Source: UBA4421 sp002704225
GTDB lineage: Bacteria > Pseudomonadota > Gammaproteobacteria > Pseudomonadales > Azotimanducaceae
Length of the DNA stretch: 64,000 nucleotides
Reading direction: 5' to 3'
Assembly: GCA_902556425.1 (NCBI GenBank)
Contig: CACDWG010000003.1
Coordinates: forward strand, 62,001 to 126,000
Shown here one piece after another: positions 43,930 through 52,457 of the stretch (within the stretch, counting starts at the first letter, position 1; each line of letters opens with the position of its first letter). Under the pieces are notes generated by a model. The model made no database searches. It had not been told where the DNA came from and saw only the letters and a list, made by a program, of their open reading frames with translations. Made by a program: the position numbers and the translations under genes.

Positions 43930-43993
43930 TTTCACCTTTAAAGCCTTCACAAGCTCCTGAAATTTCTCACGTTTTCATCAACGTGGACTCAGG
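43915..43993 (-). repeat. 79-bp perfect inverted repeat, copy 1
   Basis: Identical, base for base, to the reverse complement of 45790-45868. It begins in the att core and covers the leader that in the other copy lies before the integrase gene. Here the same DNA lies just upstream of the exported-protein gene at 44003. Confidence 0.9.
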
Positions 43994-44002
43994 TAACTTA
44001 TT

Positions 44003-44539
44003 ATGAAAATTCTATTAATTGGCTTTAGCTCGCTTTTGGCCTTCAGTGTATCCGCTTTCGCGGGACATCATGAAGAGGGGGAGAAGGGCGTTACAACTGC
44101 CATCGGCAGCTACATAACAGATAAGGGAAACGTTAACCCGATTTACGCGGGGGATACGTCTAGACAACAAATTTGGATTGACTACATAGACGCTCACAAT
44201 GATAGAAATCTAGAAGTCATCGCTGAAATCAATACAGCTGACTGGGCAGGGTACCGCGAAGATGGCTCTCTGATTGACGGTAGCGATGCTCACATCGCGT
44301 TTTTGGACGATTGGTTCAAATCAGCACAGAATCCTAAATGGGTGGTGCGGTGGATGATCGCCAATGGCGCTAAGAATGATGATGGAGTAATGGAAAATTG
44401 GCTTACCACCGGGAATGACTTCACCTTTGTGGATGAAAACGGGCAGGAAGTTACACAACATCATGTGCATGACGTCCAATTTATCGGCAGGAAAATCAAG
44501 TTGATCAACGTGTACTCCCGGCCCGCGCCAGCAGAATAG
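44003..44539 (+). CDS. exported protein, mature N-terminus GHH
   Basis: 178 residues. Signal peptide MKILLIGFSSLLAFSVSAFA, predicted cleavage before GHHEEG. The mature part resembles a SnoaL/NTF2-type fold: QQIWIDYIDAHNDRNLEVI, ahead of strands ending HHVHDVQFIGRKIKLINVYS, which is histidine-rich. The DNA directly upstream (43915-43993) is a perfect inverted copy of the integrase leader, so the two genes may share promoter sequence. Function unknown. Confidence 0.75.
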   Translation: MKILLIGFSSLLAFSVSAFAGHHEEGEKGVTTAIGSYITDKGNVNPIYAGDTSRQQIWIDYIDAHNDRNLEVIAEINTADWAGYREDGSLIDGSDAHIAFLDDWFKSAQNPKWVVRWMIANGAKNDDGVMENWLTTGNDFTFVDENGQEVTQHHVHDVQFIGRKIKLINVYSRPAPAE

Positions 44540-44632
44540 GATCTGTCGTATCAAGGGTTGATTCACGAGCTAGATTTTTGTGATGCCGATTGCAGAGATC
44601 TAGCGTCTTGAGCGTCCCTCCAGTTTCAACCC

Positions 44633-45778
44633 TTACGCTAGTTTGCTGATCCAATTTGTAAGATTTTCTAACGCGTAACCGTTCCCATAAGACTGCCCAA
44701 CGGTCTTCAAGCTCCAACCACCCAACTGATCAATAAGTTCAGTAGGAGCCTCAGCTGCTCTTAGTCTGTCTCTGAAGCTGTGCCTTAGTCCGTGGATGAC
44801 CGTGTCCTCTCCAGCAATAGATTTAACCCACTTGTTGATGGAAGCACTTGCTGAGTTGCTGTTGCATCGTTGTTTGTTCGTATAACGAGGAAAACAAAAG
44901 TCACTGTCATTCTGTTCAGAAAGCCGCTGCGCCGCCCATAACGATGCTCCAACAAGAGGAATGACTCTTTGACTTGCTTTTGTTTTCAACGATCTGTGCG
45001 GGTAGGGCGTAACAACAACATGCGGATGAGGACTATCAAGGATAAGGTCTTTCATCATCAATCCAGCTGCCTCCGCCAGTCTCATTCCGGTATCGCTGAT
45101 CAGAGCTACTAACCACCTGACATCATCATCTTTTTCATAACATTGCCTCTGCAGAGTTCTGATTTGATCAAGGCTCAAGGGTTGTCGTTTTTGCTTATCT
45201 GTCTCCGGAGCAAGATAGACACCGCTAAAAGCATTCCTGCAATCCAATCCAAGTTCATTGATTGTGAAACTCACCATTGCTTTGATGCTGGTGAAGTTGC
45301 GTTGAATTGAACCTGTGCTTAGCCCTCTGTTGCGCAACCAATCCCTGAAAGAGGCTGCGTCCGCACTTGAGTACTGATCAAGGGATCTGCACCCAATGCT
45401 TTGAACCAAATAATCAACAGAACGCTTGCTGTGAGTGAAGAAGGTTTTCTTTTTGTTTTCACCCTTAACACGGTGGTAAAGCTCCAGCGCATCAACAATT
45501 GTTGGAAGAACAGATTCTGGATTTTGACTAGGCGCGTGACGCAATAAGTGCGCTGCGGGAATCTCAATTTCCTTGAGGCGTAAGCTCAGCCAATAGTCAT
45601 CCAGGCGTGATAACAGTTTCTGTGAGGCGTAACGAGCTTGTGCCTGAGACTTGGTCTTGAGGCTCTGAACAATCCTTGGTTTCAGATAATGATGTCGTAA
45701 ATCAGTAGGAACTGACTTGGAGAAATAGAACACACCACGCTTTGTGTAGGTGTATTGGGGAGGAGAAATGTCTACCAC
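44633..45778 (-). CDS. tyrosine recombinase (island integrase)
   Basis: Site-specific integrase of 381 residues. The N-terminal part TYTKRGVFYFSKSVPTDLR is a DUF6538-like arm-binding region; a SAM-like core-binding domain follows. Catalytic residues visible are R233 (TGMRLAEA), K267 or K265, H329 and R332 (IHGLRHSFR), W355 in the second His/Trp position, and Y364 (GQSYGNG). The start is GTG at 45778, overlapping a TGTCTACC direct-repeat pair, which suggests autoregulation by its own arm sites. It reads away from the adjacent tRNA-Leu. It looks intact. Confidence 0.93.
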   Translation of the reverse strand: MVDISPPQYTYTKRGVFYFSKSVPTDLRHHYLKPRIVQSLKTKSQAQARYASQKLLSRLDDYWLSLRLKEIEIPAAHLLRHAPSQNPESVLPTIVDALELYHRVKGENKKKTFFTHSKRSVDYLVQSIGCRSLDQYSSADAASFRDWLRNRGLSTGSIQRNFTSIKAMVSFTINELGLDCRNAFSGVYLAPETDKQKRQPLSLDQIRTLQRQCYEKDDDVRWLVALISDTGMRLAEAAGLMMKDLILDSPHPHVVVTPYPHRSLKTKASQRVIPLVGASLWAAQRLSEQNDSDFCFPRYTNKQRCNSNSASASINKWVKSIAGEDTVIHGLRHSFRDRLRAAEAPTELIDQLGGWSLKTVGQSYGNGYALENLTNWISKLA

Positions 45779-45788
45779 TTTGTCTACC
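45769..45788 (+). promoter_or_regulatory. TGTCTACC direct repeats at integrase start (candidate arm sites)
   Basis: TGTCTACC at 45769-45776 and 45781-45788, 12 bp apart, overlapping the integrase start codon. The same pair with the same spacing lies inside the left island end (38168-38187). Arm-type binding by the integrase is inferred from position and symmetry. Confidence 0.5.
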
Positions 45789-45789
45789 G

Positions 45790-45868
45790 CCTGAGTCCAC
45801 GTTGATGAAAACGTGAGAAATTTCAGGAGCTTGTGAAGGCTTTAAAGGTGAAAGTGGTACCCGGGGCC
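45790..45868 (+). repeat. 79-bp perfect inverted repeat, copy 2 (right island end)
   Basis: Perfect inverted partner of 43915-43993. It holds the integrase leader and the att core, the latter overlapping the 3' end of tRNA-Leu. Confidence 0.9.
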
Positions 45869-45941
45869 GGACTCGAACCGGCACAGTGTTTCCACCGGGG
45901 GATTTTGAATCCCCTGCGTCTACCAATTTCGCCACCCGGGC
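45855..45941 (-). tRNA. tRNA-Leu (anticodon CAA)
   Basis: 87 nt including encoded CCA. 5' acceptor GCCCGGG pairs with CCCGGGU (G-U at the first pair), discriminator A. The D-arm region is GCGAAATTGGTAGACGC, the anticodon arm GGGGA-UUCAAAA-UCCCC with anticodon CAA (plus strand 45905-45907), then a long variable arm typical of tRNA-Leu and the T arm GGTTCGAGTCC. Its 3' end is the island attachment core. Confidence 0.97.
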
Positions 45942-46035
45942 AGGTACAAAAAACTTGGTTTCTTTTGAGGATCGCGATTCTGCCCAAGGACCAGAGCAGA
46001 TACAATAGGTTTCGTCCTTGTGGTCAGTAAAGCCA

Positions 46036-47097
46036 TTGCAACTCTCCGATTTCGACTATCACCTTCCCGAGCATTTGATCGCTCAACGGCCGCTGCCTGA
46101 GCGCACGAGATCCCGTCTTCTGCAATTGAATCAGCAGCGACTGACTCATGGCTCCTTTGACGATTTGGCGAAACAAGTGCGGGCGGGCGATCTGCTGATT
46201 TTAAACGACACTCGGGTCGTGAAAGCCCGTTTACAGGCCGTAAAAGATTCGGGTGGTGCGGCGGAAATCCTGCTGGAGCGCGTTTTGCTGCCCAGCGACG
46301 GGCATGTGAGCGCCTCAAGTTCAGAAGCCTTATGCCAAGTACGGGTGAGCAAGCCGCTCAAGGCCGGTCGATTTCTGGTGGTGGATGGTGCTCAGATTGA
46401 CTGCGTGGGCCGCCAAGGCGAGTTTTATCACCTTCGCTTCCCAGAACCTGTCTTTGATTTTTTGCAGCGTTACGGTGAGTTGCCCTTGCCGCCCTACATT
46501 CAACGTGACGGTGAATTTGAGCCTGACGACCATGAGTTTGATGAAGAGCGCTACCAGACGGTGTTTGCGCGCAATCTTGGCGCCGTAGCTGCGCCGACAG
46601 CGGGCCTGCACTTTTCTGAGGCGTTTCTGGAAGAATTGCAGACGCAAGGGGTCGAGATAGGGCATGTCACCTTGCACGTAGGGGCAGGGACGTTTCAGCC
46701 GGTTCGCCGGGAGGATCTGTCAACTCATGTGATGCACGAAGAGCATTACGAGATTCAACCCGGTGTTGTGGCACAAATTCAAAAAATCCGCGCCGCTGGT
46801 GGGCGAGTGATTGCCGTTGGTACTACGGTTATTCGCACCCTAGAGGCCGCTGCAGCTGATGGAGACTTAACCGCAGGTACCGGATCGACCCGTTTGTTTA
46901 TTACGCCTGGCTATTCGTTTCAGGTGGTTGACGCACTGGTAACAAACTTTCATTTGCCCAAGTCGACTCTGATGATGTTGGTCTGTGCCTTCGGTGGTTT
47001 TGAGCCGGTAATGCGGGCCTATGCGGAGGCAGTGAAGGAAGGTTACCGATTTTTCAGTTATGGCGACGCCATGTTTATCGAGAGAGTACATGTTTGA
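46036..47097 (+). CDS. queA: S-adenosylmethionine:tRNA ribosyltransferase-isomerase
   Basis: Queuosine synthesis enzyme that transfers and rearranges the ribosyl part of SAM onto preQ1-modified tRNA. About 353 residues from a TTG at 46036, which gives the family N-terminus MQLSDFDYHLPEHLIAQRPL; the frame is open 18 nt further to another TTG. LILNDTRVVKARL, PLPPYI and APTAGLHFS are typical motifs. It overlaps the following tgt gene by 8 nt, the usual operon of two successive queuosine steps. Confidence 0.95.
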   Translation: MQLSDFDYHLPEHLIAQRPLPERTRSRLLQLNQQRLTHGSFDDLAKQVRAGDLLILNDTRVVKARLQAVKDSGGAAEILLERVLLPSDGHVSASSSEALCQVRVSKPLKAGRFLVVDGAQIDCVGRQGEFYHLRFPEPVFDFLQRYGELPLPPYIQRDGEFEPDDHEFDEERYQTVFARNLGAVAAPTAGLHFSEAFLEELQTQGVEIGHVTLHVGAGTFQPVRREDLSTHVMHEEHYEIQPGVVAQIQKIRAAGGRVIAVGTTVIRTLEAAAADGDLTAGTGSTRLFITPGYSFQVVDALVTNFHLPKSTLMMLVCAFGGFEPVMRAYAEAVKEGYRFFSYGDAMFIERVHV

Positions 47098-48220
47098 AGT
47101 ATTGACCCAAGACGGAGCGGCGCGGCGCGGGGAACTGACGCTGCCACACGGCAAAGTGCAAACCCCGGTTTTTCAGGCCGTTGGCACCTACGGCACGGTG
47201 AAAGCCATGACCCCCAAGGACTTGCGCGACGTTGGTACGCAAATGCTGCTGGGCAATACGTTTCACCTCATGCTCCGGCCCGGTGACGAGCGCATTCGCG
47301 ATTTGGGTGGGTTGCACGAGTTTATGCACTGGGATGGACCGATTCTGACAGACAGTGGTGGTTTTCAGGTGTTCAGTCTGGGTGACCTGCGCAAGATGAC
47401 CGAGCACAGCGTGGTGTTTCGTTCTCCGGTGAACGGAGATCGCGTCGAGCTGACGCCGGAATCGTCGATCCAGGTTCAGGGGAATTTGGGATCCGACGTG
47501 GTCATGGTCCTGGATGAATGCACCGCACATCCCGCGACCCATGACGAGGCGAAGGCGTCTATGGAACTGTCGATGCGCTGGGCGGCGCGATGCAAAACCA
47601 CATTTGAAAAAGAACGCGACCGCAGTCTGAATCCGGGCTCCAGACTGTTTGGCATTGTTCAGGGCGGTATGTTCGAAAATTTGCGCAGCGACAGTTTACG
47701 TGGTTTGCAGAATATCGAATTCGACGGATACGCCATTGGTGGCCTTTCCGTGGGTGAGAGTAAGGAAGATATGAAGCGCGTGCTGACCCATATCACCCCT
47801 GAAATGCCGGAAAACAAACCTCGCTATCTGATGGGAGTGGGTACGCCTCAAGATTTAGTGTTGGCGGTGAGTCGCGGAGTGGATATGTTCGACTGCGTGA
47901 TGCCGACTCGCAATGGACGTAATGGGTATCTGTTTACGTCCACGGGCGTCATAAAAATCCGCAACGCCCAGCACAAAGATTCAGATATCCCTCTAGACGA
48001 ACACTGCAGCTGCTATACCTGCCAGAATTTTTCCAGGGCCTACCTGCATCATTTGGACCGTTGCGGCGAGATGCTTGGGGCCATGTTGATGACCCACCAT
48101 AATTTGCATTTTTACCATAATTTGATGGCTCAATTGCGCGGTTCTATCGAAACCGGTACATTTCGCAGCCTCGCTACATCCCTGCAAAACCAATGGAATT
48201 GTGAACATGAACTTGTTTGA
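47090..48220 (+). CDS. tgt: queuine tRNA-ribosyltransferase
   Basis: Exchanges guanine for preQ1 at position 34 of certain tRNAs. 376 residues from ATG 47090, giving the normal N-terminus MFEVLTQDGAARRG. The active-site region DSGGFQVFSL, the second aspartate in DMFDCVMPTRNGR and the zinc site CSCYTCQNFSRAYLHHL are intact. Its start overlaps queA, and its end overlaps the yajC start, so queA-tgt-yajC are translationally linked. Confidence 0.97.
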   Translation: MFEVLTQDGAARRGELTLPHGKVQTPVFQAVGTYGTVKAMTPKDLRDVGTQMLLGNTFHLMLRPGDERIRDLGGLHEFMHWDGPILTDSGGFQVFSLGDLRKMTEHSVVFRSPVNGDRVELTPESSIQVQGNLGSDVVMVLDECTAHPATHDEAKASMELSMRWAARCKTTFEKERDRSLNPGSRLFGIVQGGMFENLRSDSLRGLQNIEFDGYAIGGLSVGESKEDMKRVLTHITPEMPENKPRYLMGVGTPQDLVLAVSRGVDMFDCVMPTRNGRNGYLFTSTGVIKIRNAQHKDSDIPLDEHCSCYTCQNFSRAYLHHLDRCGEMLGAMLMTHHNLHFYHNLMAQLRGSIETGTFRSLATSLQNQWNCEHELV

Positions 48221-48542
48221 AACAACCGCTCACGCTGCGGAAGCTGCCGGTGCTGGCCCTGATGCCGGACTGATCAATCTGATTATGCTTGGCGGCTTTG
48301 TCGTCATTTTTTATTTTTTGCTGATTCGCCCGCAAAACAAGCGCCGCAAAGAGCACGAAACCTTGGTCGGAGGCCTCAGCAAGGGTGACGAAATCGTGAC
48401 TGCTGGCGGCATCGTCGGTCAAATCACCAAGGTCGAAGACGAGTTCGTCAAAGTGCAGGTTGGCGACAGCGTCGAAATGCGCATCCAGAAAACGTCAGTG
48501 GGTGCAACACTGCCCAAGGGTACGATCAAGTCACTGGATTAG
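48207..48542 (+). CDS. yajC: preprotein translocase accessory subunit YajC
   Basis: Small single-span membrane protein of the SecDF-YajC complex, 111 residues from ATG 48207 (a GTG 6 nt earlier is also possible). The membrane segment is LIMLGGFVVIFYFLLIRPQ followed by NKRRKEHETLVGGLSKGDE, the family signature. It overlaps the tgt end and lies upstream of secD and secF. Confidence 0.95.
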   Translation: MNLFETTAHAAEAAGAGPDAGLINLIMLGGFVVIFYFLLIRPQNKRRKEHETLVGGLSKGDEIVTAGGIVGQITKVEDEFVKVQVGDSVEMRIQKTSVGATLPKGTIKSLD

Positions 48543-48687
48543 GCTGGAGTGCCGAGGCTGCTCGCCCCGAGTTGCCTTGTCAGACATTGGCCCTACATAG
48601 GCTTTGACCTGTAACCCGAAGACCGCGCAAAGATCGCACAAGACATAACTCGAGTTCGGCAGGTTTGCTGGACGGTAAGAGGATCGG

Positions 48688-50619
48688 ATGACAAACGACG
48701 ACGAGACGAGATCGCAGAACGATGGTGAGGCGGGGGGGACCCTGCTCGGCGCGCCGTCGCGCCGTGGTCCGATGAACGTGTTTCCTTTTTGGAAGTACAT
48801 GCTGATCGGCGTGATCTGCCTGCTCGGCACGATCTACGCTGCGCCCAACGTATTCCAGCCCGATCCTGCGGTTCAGATCAGAGCGCTAGACAGCGACGAT
48901 TCGGTTGGTGTGGCCCAGCGAGCCCAAGTGACAGCGGCCTTGAGTGACGCCAATATCGGCGTTATCGCGATAGAGGAAGACGGCAGCTCATTGCTGGTGC
49001 GTCTCGCCGACGAAAGCACCCAATTGGGTGCTCGGGCGCTGATCGCTGACACGCTCAATGCCAGTTCCGTGAATTTTGTTGTGGCGCTGGCTCAGGCCCC
49101 AACGACGCCCCAATGGTTGCAAGACTTAGGCGGTAAACCCATGTCCTTGGGGTTGGATTTGTTCGGTGGCGCGCATTTTTTGCTGCAGGTAAATATGGAC
49201 GACTACATCGCTGGTGTGGTCGATAACAGCGCGGAAGGTATGCGCGATGCGTTGATCGATCAGCGGATTCGATTTCTTCCGAATCGCAACTGGATCGATG
49301 GCCGAACGATCACCATTAGCTTTCGTGACGATGAAACGCGATCTGCCGCAAGGGAAGCCTTGGTGGAGTACCAAGACTTTTTGGTGCAAGAGCGCGAGGT
49401 TGGGGGGAACCCAATCCTCCGTTTCACGCTGACCGATGAAAAAATCAGCGCCTTAGAAGACCGCGCCATCAGTCAAAACCTGACCAGTCTGCGTAATCGA
49501 GTCAATGAACTCGGCGTGTCTGAGCCGCAGGTTCAGCGGTTGGGTCGGTCTCGGATCGTTGTCGATCTGCCGGGTATTCAAGACAGTGCTCGAGCCAAGG
49601 AAATTCTTAACAAATTTGCCAATTTGGAATTTCGCTTGGAAGCGTTACCAAGGGCGCGCAAGTCACAAATAGAAACCTACGACTACCAAGGCCGCGTGCA
49701 AGACATCATGCGTCGCAACATCGTAACGGGCAACAATGTGCAGGATGCCCAGCAATCTTACGATCCCGAAACCAGTCAGCCTCAAGTCAGCATCGAGCTG
49801 GACAATGAGGGCGGCCGAAAAATGCACGCGGCGACCAAGGACAATATCGGTCGCTCCATGGCGATTTTGTTTATTGAGCAGAAACCGCGAGTGCGGAAAA
49901 CTGTCAAGGACGGAGAGACCGTCGAAGAATATTACACAGTAGAAGAGCGCCGCCTGATCAGCGTAGCGACGATTCAGGCCGCGCTTGGGTTCAACTTCCG
50001 TATTACCGGTCTCGACCTCAGAGAAGCCCAGGACTTGGCCTTGCTCTTGCGGGCTGGTGCCTTGGCCGCTCCCATGTACATTGTCGAAGAGCGCACGGTA
50101 GGCGCTCAGTTGGGCGATGAGAATATCCGTCGAGGATGGCAGTCGGTGGGCATTGGTTTTGCTCTCGTTCTCGCATTCATGATTTTCTATTACCGAGGCT
50201 TTGGTTTGGCGGCGAACGTGGCGCTGACTGCGAATCTCACGTTGCTGGTCGCCATCATGTCGATTCTTGGTGCGACGCTTACCTTGCCGGGTATCGCCGG
50301 TATCGTGTTAACGGTGGGTATGGCGGTAGACGCCAACGTACTGATTTTTTCGCGTATTCGAGAAGAGTTGAAAAATCATCCGCCGCAAATGGCAATACAG
50401 GCCGGGTTCGATCGTGCACTGTTGACCATTACCGACGCCAACGTCACCACGTTTTTTGTCGCTATCATTTTGCTCTCGATCGGCAGCGGTCCGGTCCGAG
50501 GCTTCGCGGTCACGCTGGCTGTGGGCATCGTGACCTCGATGTTTACGGCTATTTTAGTTACACGGGCCTTGGTGAATTTGATGTACGGCGGCCGCAAGTT
50601 GGAATCCATTAAAATATGA
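48688..50619 (+). CDS. secD: protein translocase subunit SecD
   Basis: Inner-membrane protein that uses the proton-motive force to assist late steps of Sec export. 643 residues, with membrane segment 1 followed by the large periplasmic P1 domain (LGLDLFGGAHFLLQV, then the DLREAQDLALLLRAGALAAP region) and five C-terminal helices with VGMAVDANVLIFSRIREE. ATG 48688 has GAGGATCGG upstream and gives an N-terminal extension of about 28 residues compared with the usual start, which would match ATG 48772. The next gene, secF, overlaps its stop by 4 nt. Confidence 0.96.
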   Translation: MTNDDETRSQNDGEAGGTLLGAPSRRGPMNVFPFWKYMLIGVICLLGTIYAAPNVFQPDPAVQIRALDSDDSVGVAQRAQVTAALSDANIGVIAIEEDGSSLLVRLADESTQLGARALIADTLNASSVNFVVALAQAPTTPQWLQDLGGKPMSLGLDLFGGAHFLLQVNMDDYIAGVVDNSAEGMRDALIDQRIRFLPNRNWIDGRTITISFRDDETRSAAREALVEYQDFLVQEREVGGNPILRFTLTDEKISALEDRAISQNLTSLRNRVNELGVSEPQVQRLGRSRIVVDLPGIQDSARAKEILNKFANLEFRLEALPRARKSQIETYDYQGRVQDIMRRNIVTGNNVQDAQQSYDPETSQPQVSIELDNEGGRKMHAATKDNIGRSMAILFIEQKPRVRKTVKDGETVEEYYTVEERRLISVATIQAALGFNFRITGLDLREAQDLALLLRAGALAAPMYIVEERTVGAQLGDENIRRGWQSVGIGFALVLAFMIFYYRGFGLAANVALTANLTLLVAIMSILGATLTLPGIAGIVLTVGMAVDANVLIFSRIREELKNHPPQMAIQAGFDRALLTITDANVTTFFVAIILLSIGSGPVRGFAVTLAVGIVTSMFTAILVTRALVNLMYGGRKLESIKI

Positions 50620-51554
50620 GTGCGCTAAAAATCGACTTTATGGGCAAGCGCCTGATGGCGACATTCCTGTCCGGCGCACTGCTGCTGGTAGCGCTGGGAT
50701 CACTACTGTTTCAGGGTCTCAATCTGGGGCTGGATTTCACCGGCGGGTCGCTGGTTGAAGTAAAGCTCGCGGAAAAAGTTGCGCCCCAAACGGTACGTGG
50801 TTTTTTGGTTAACGCCGGATTTACCAATGGCACAGTACAGACCTTTGGGTCTGACGAGGATCTGTTAATCCGAGTGCCGCCGCAGCAAGGTGTGGAAGGG
50901 GCGAGCCAGGCGAACTTAGGTGATGAAATTTTTACCGCGTTGTCTGCCCAATATCCCGGCATCGTGCTTCAACAGTCCAATTATGTTGGCCCTGCGGTGG
51001 GGGATGAGCTGGCGGAAGACGGCGGTCTTGCCCTGTTAACTGCCTTGCTGGTGGTGATGGTGTATATTTTATTTCGGTTCACCAAGCAGTTTTCTGTCGG
51101 TGCCGTAGTCGCGTTGGCGCATGATGTAGCCATCGTGCTCGGGTGTTTTTCGGTGTTTCGCTGGACCTTTGATCTCACGGTACTGGCGGCGTTACTGGCG
51201 GTGATCGGTTATTCCCTGAACGACACCATTGTCGTCAGTGATCGAATTCGTGAGAACTTTCGACGCGCCAGACAAGGCGCACCGGTAGAAATCATCAATG
51301 AAGCGTTGAACCAAACCTTGGGACGTACCTTGGTGACATCCTTAACCACATTGTTCGTGCTTCTGGCGCTTCTGTTTGCGGGTGGTGAGGTGATTCGGGG
51401 CTTTGCGACGGCCCTGTCGATTGGCGTGGTGATCGGTACCTATTCATCAATTTACGTGGCAGCCAATGTATTGCTCGCGATGAATATCTCTAGAGAAGAT
51501 TTGCTCGTGCCTGAACCCGAGCAAGACAGTAATGAAGACGGTAGCTACCCCTAG
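50616..51554 (+). CDS. secF: protein translocase subunit SecF
   Basis: Partner of SecD in the SecDF-YajC complex, 312 residues. LGLDFTGGSLVEVKL follows the first membrane segment, and the later helices contain IGYSLNDTIVVSDRIRENFR, the characteristic RND-type motif. ATG overlaps the secD stop (ATGA). A perfect 9-bp hairpin (51539-51560) overlaps its stop codon. Confidence 0.96.
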   Translation: MSALKIDFMGKRLMATFLSGALLLVALGSLLFQGLNLGLDFTGGSLVEVKLAEKVAPQTVRGFLVNAGFTNGTVQTFGSDEDLLIRVPPQQGVEGASQANLGDEIFTALSAQYPGIVLQQSNYVGPAVGDELAEDGGLALLTALLVVMVYILFRFTKQFSVGAVVALAHDVAIVLGCFSVFRWTFDLTVLAALLAVIGYSLNDTIVVSDRIRENFRRARQGAPVEIINEALNQTLGRTLVTSLTTLFVLLALLFAGGEVIRGFATALSIGVVIGTYSSIYVAANVLLAMNISREDLLVPEPEQDSNEDGSYP

Positions 51555-51560
51555 CTACCG
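51539..51560. terminator. 9-bp CCCC-loop hairpin at the secF stop
   Basis: CGGTAGCTA (51539-51547), loop CCCC, TAGCTACCG (51552-51560). It includes the secF stop codon and lies 16 nt from the convergent suhB stop. There is no long T run, so it may serve both strands as a weak terminator. Confidence 0.6.
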
Positions 51561-51575
51561 CATCGTTTCCGTCGA

Positions 51576-52352
51576 TTAGGCTCGAAGGTTCTGGATTAAG
51601 CTTTTGAAGCATTTGGGGTTGGCGGCCACGATGTCGCCGCTGTCCCAGAACGTTTCCCCGCCGCTTAGGTCACTGACGAAGCCTCCGGCCTCTCTTACCA
51701 GCACAATGCCCGCCGCGATATCCCACTTGCTTAAACCCATTTCCCAAAAACCGTCCATTCGTCCAGCGGCAACATAGGCTAGGTCTAAGGATGCGCTGCC
51801 AGCGCGGCGGATGCCCCGGCAGGTGCCGGTGAGTGTTTCCAGTGACTTGCTGTACTCGGCAAGGCGCGACATGCTGCCAGGAGGAATGCCGGTGCCAAGG
51901 ACGCAGTCCTCCAGCTTGGGTCGGGTGGTCACGCGTATGCGCTTACCGTTGAGTTGCGCGCCAGAGCCACGGCTCGCGACGAATTCTTCGCCTCGCACCG
52001 GATCAACGATGACCCCATGTTCGTGGTGCAACCCTTTCATGATGCCGATGGACACCGCAAAGTGCGGGATACCCTGCAAATAGTTCAAGGTGCCGTCCAA
52101 TGGGTCTATGATCCACGTGAATTCGGCATCGCCGGGCTGTTCGCCGGATTCCTCTGCCAAAATTCGGTGATTTGGGTAGGTTTCACGTATTTGTTCGATG
52201 ATAATCGCTTCGGCGTTACGATCGATGTTAGAGACAAAATCGTTGCGCCGCTTTTCTTGGATTTCGAATTGGTCAGGTCTATCCATGCTACGTGCTAAAT
52301 AGTCGGCAGCTTTCCTGGCAGCGCGTAATGCGATGTTGGCCATGGGTTGCAT
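51576..52352 (-). CDS. suhB: inositol monophosphatase family protein
   Basis: Mg-dependent phosphatase of 258 residues. Metal motifs are EESGEQ, WIIDPLDGTLNYLQGIPHFA and WDIAAGIVLVREAGG. In enterobacteria SuhB also acts in rRNA transcription antitermination; the enzyme sequence alone does not show that. It is divergent from trmJ, the same arrangement as in many gammaproteobacteria. Confidence 0.95.
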   Translation of the reverse strand: MQPMANIALRAARKAADYLARSMDRPDQFEIQEKRRNDFVSNIDRNAEAIIIEQIRETYPNHRILAEESGEQPGDAEFTWIIDPLDGTLNYLQGIPHFAVSIGIMKGLHHEHGVIVDPVRGEEFVASRGSGAQLNGKRIRVTTRPKLEDCVLGTGIPPGSMSRLAEYSKSLETLTGTCRGIRRAGSASLDLAYVAAGRMDGFWEMGLSKWDIAAGIVLVREAGGFVSDLSGGETFWDSGDIVAANPKCFKSLIQNLRA

Positions 52353-52457
52353 AGCAAATTGTCCGAGCGAAGAGGCAGCGCATGCTAAAGGTTGAGGCCA
52401 GCGAAGCCAAGCATTGGTATTGATCTGTCATCTCAGGCTCGTAACAGACATAAGGTA

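Larger units (their letters stand above)
38060..45868. mobile_element. genomic island integrated at tRNA-Leu(CAA)
   Basis: About 7.8 kb bounded by direct copies of GTGGTACCCGGGGCC, at 38060-38074 and at 45854-45868, where it is the 3' end of tRNA-Leu. A tyrosine integrase gene starts next to the tRNA, as in many tRNA islands. The interior is AT-richer than the flanks. It holds six small exported-protein genes, a decayed polymerase-like gene, small unknown genes and internal inverted copies of the att region. Direct repeats of TGTCTACC at 12-bp spacing lie inside both ends (38168-38187 and 45769-45788) and could be integrase arm sites. Confidence 0.75.

Noticed and set aside
38060..45868. Integron with gene cassettes and attC sites
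   Set aside because: The recombinase lacks the features of IntI and the repeats do not show the attC core site pattern; a tRNA-targeting island fits better.
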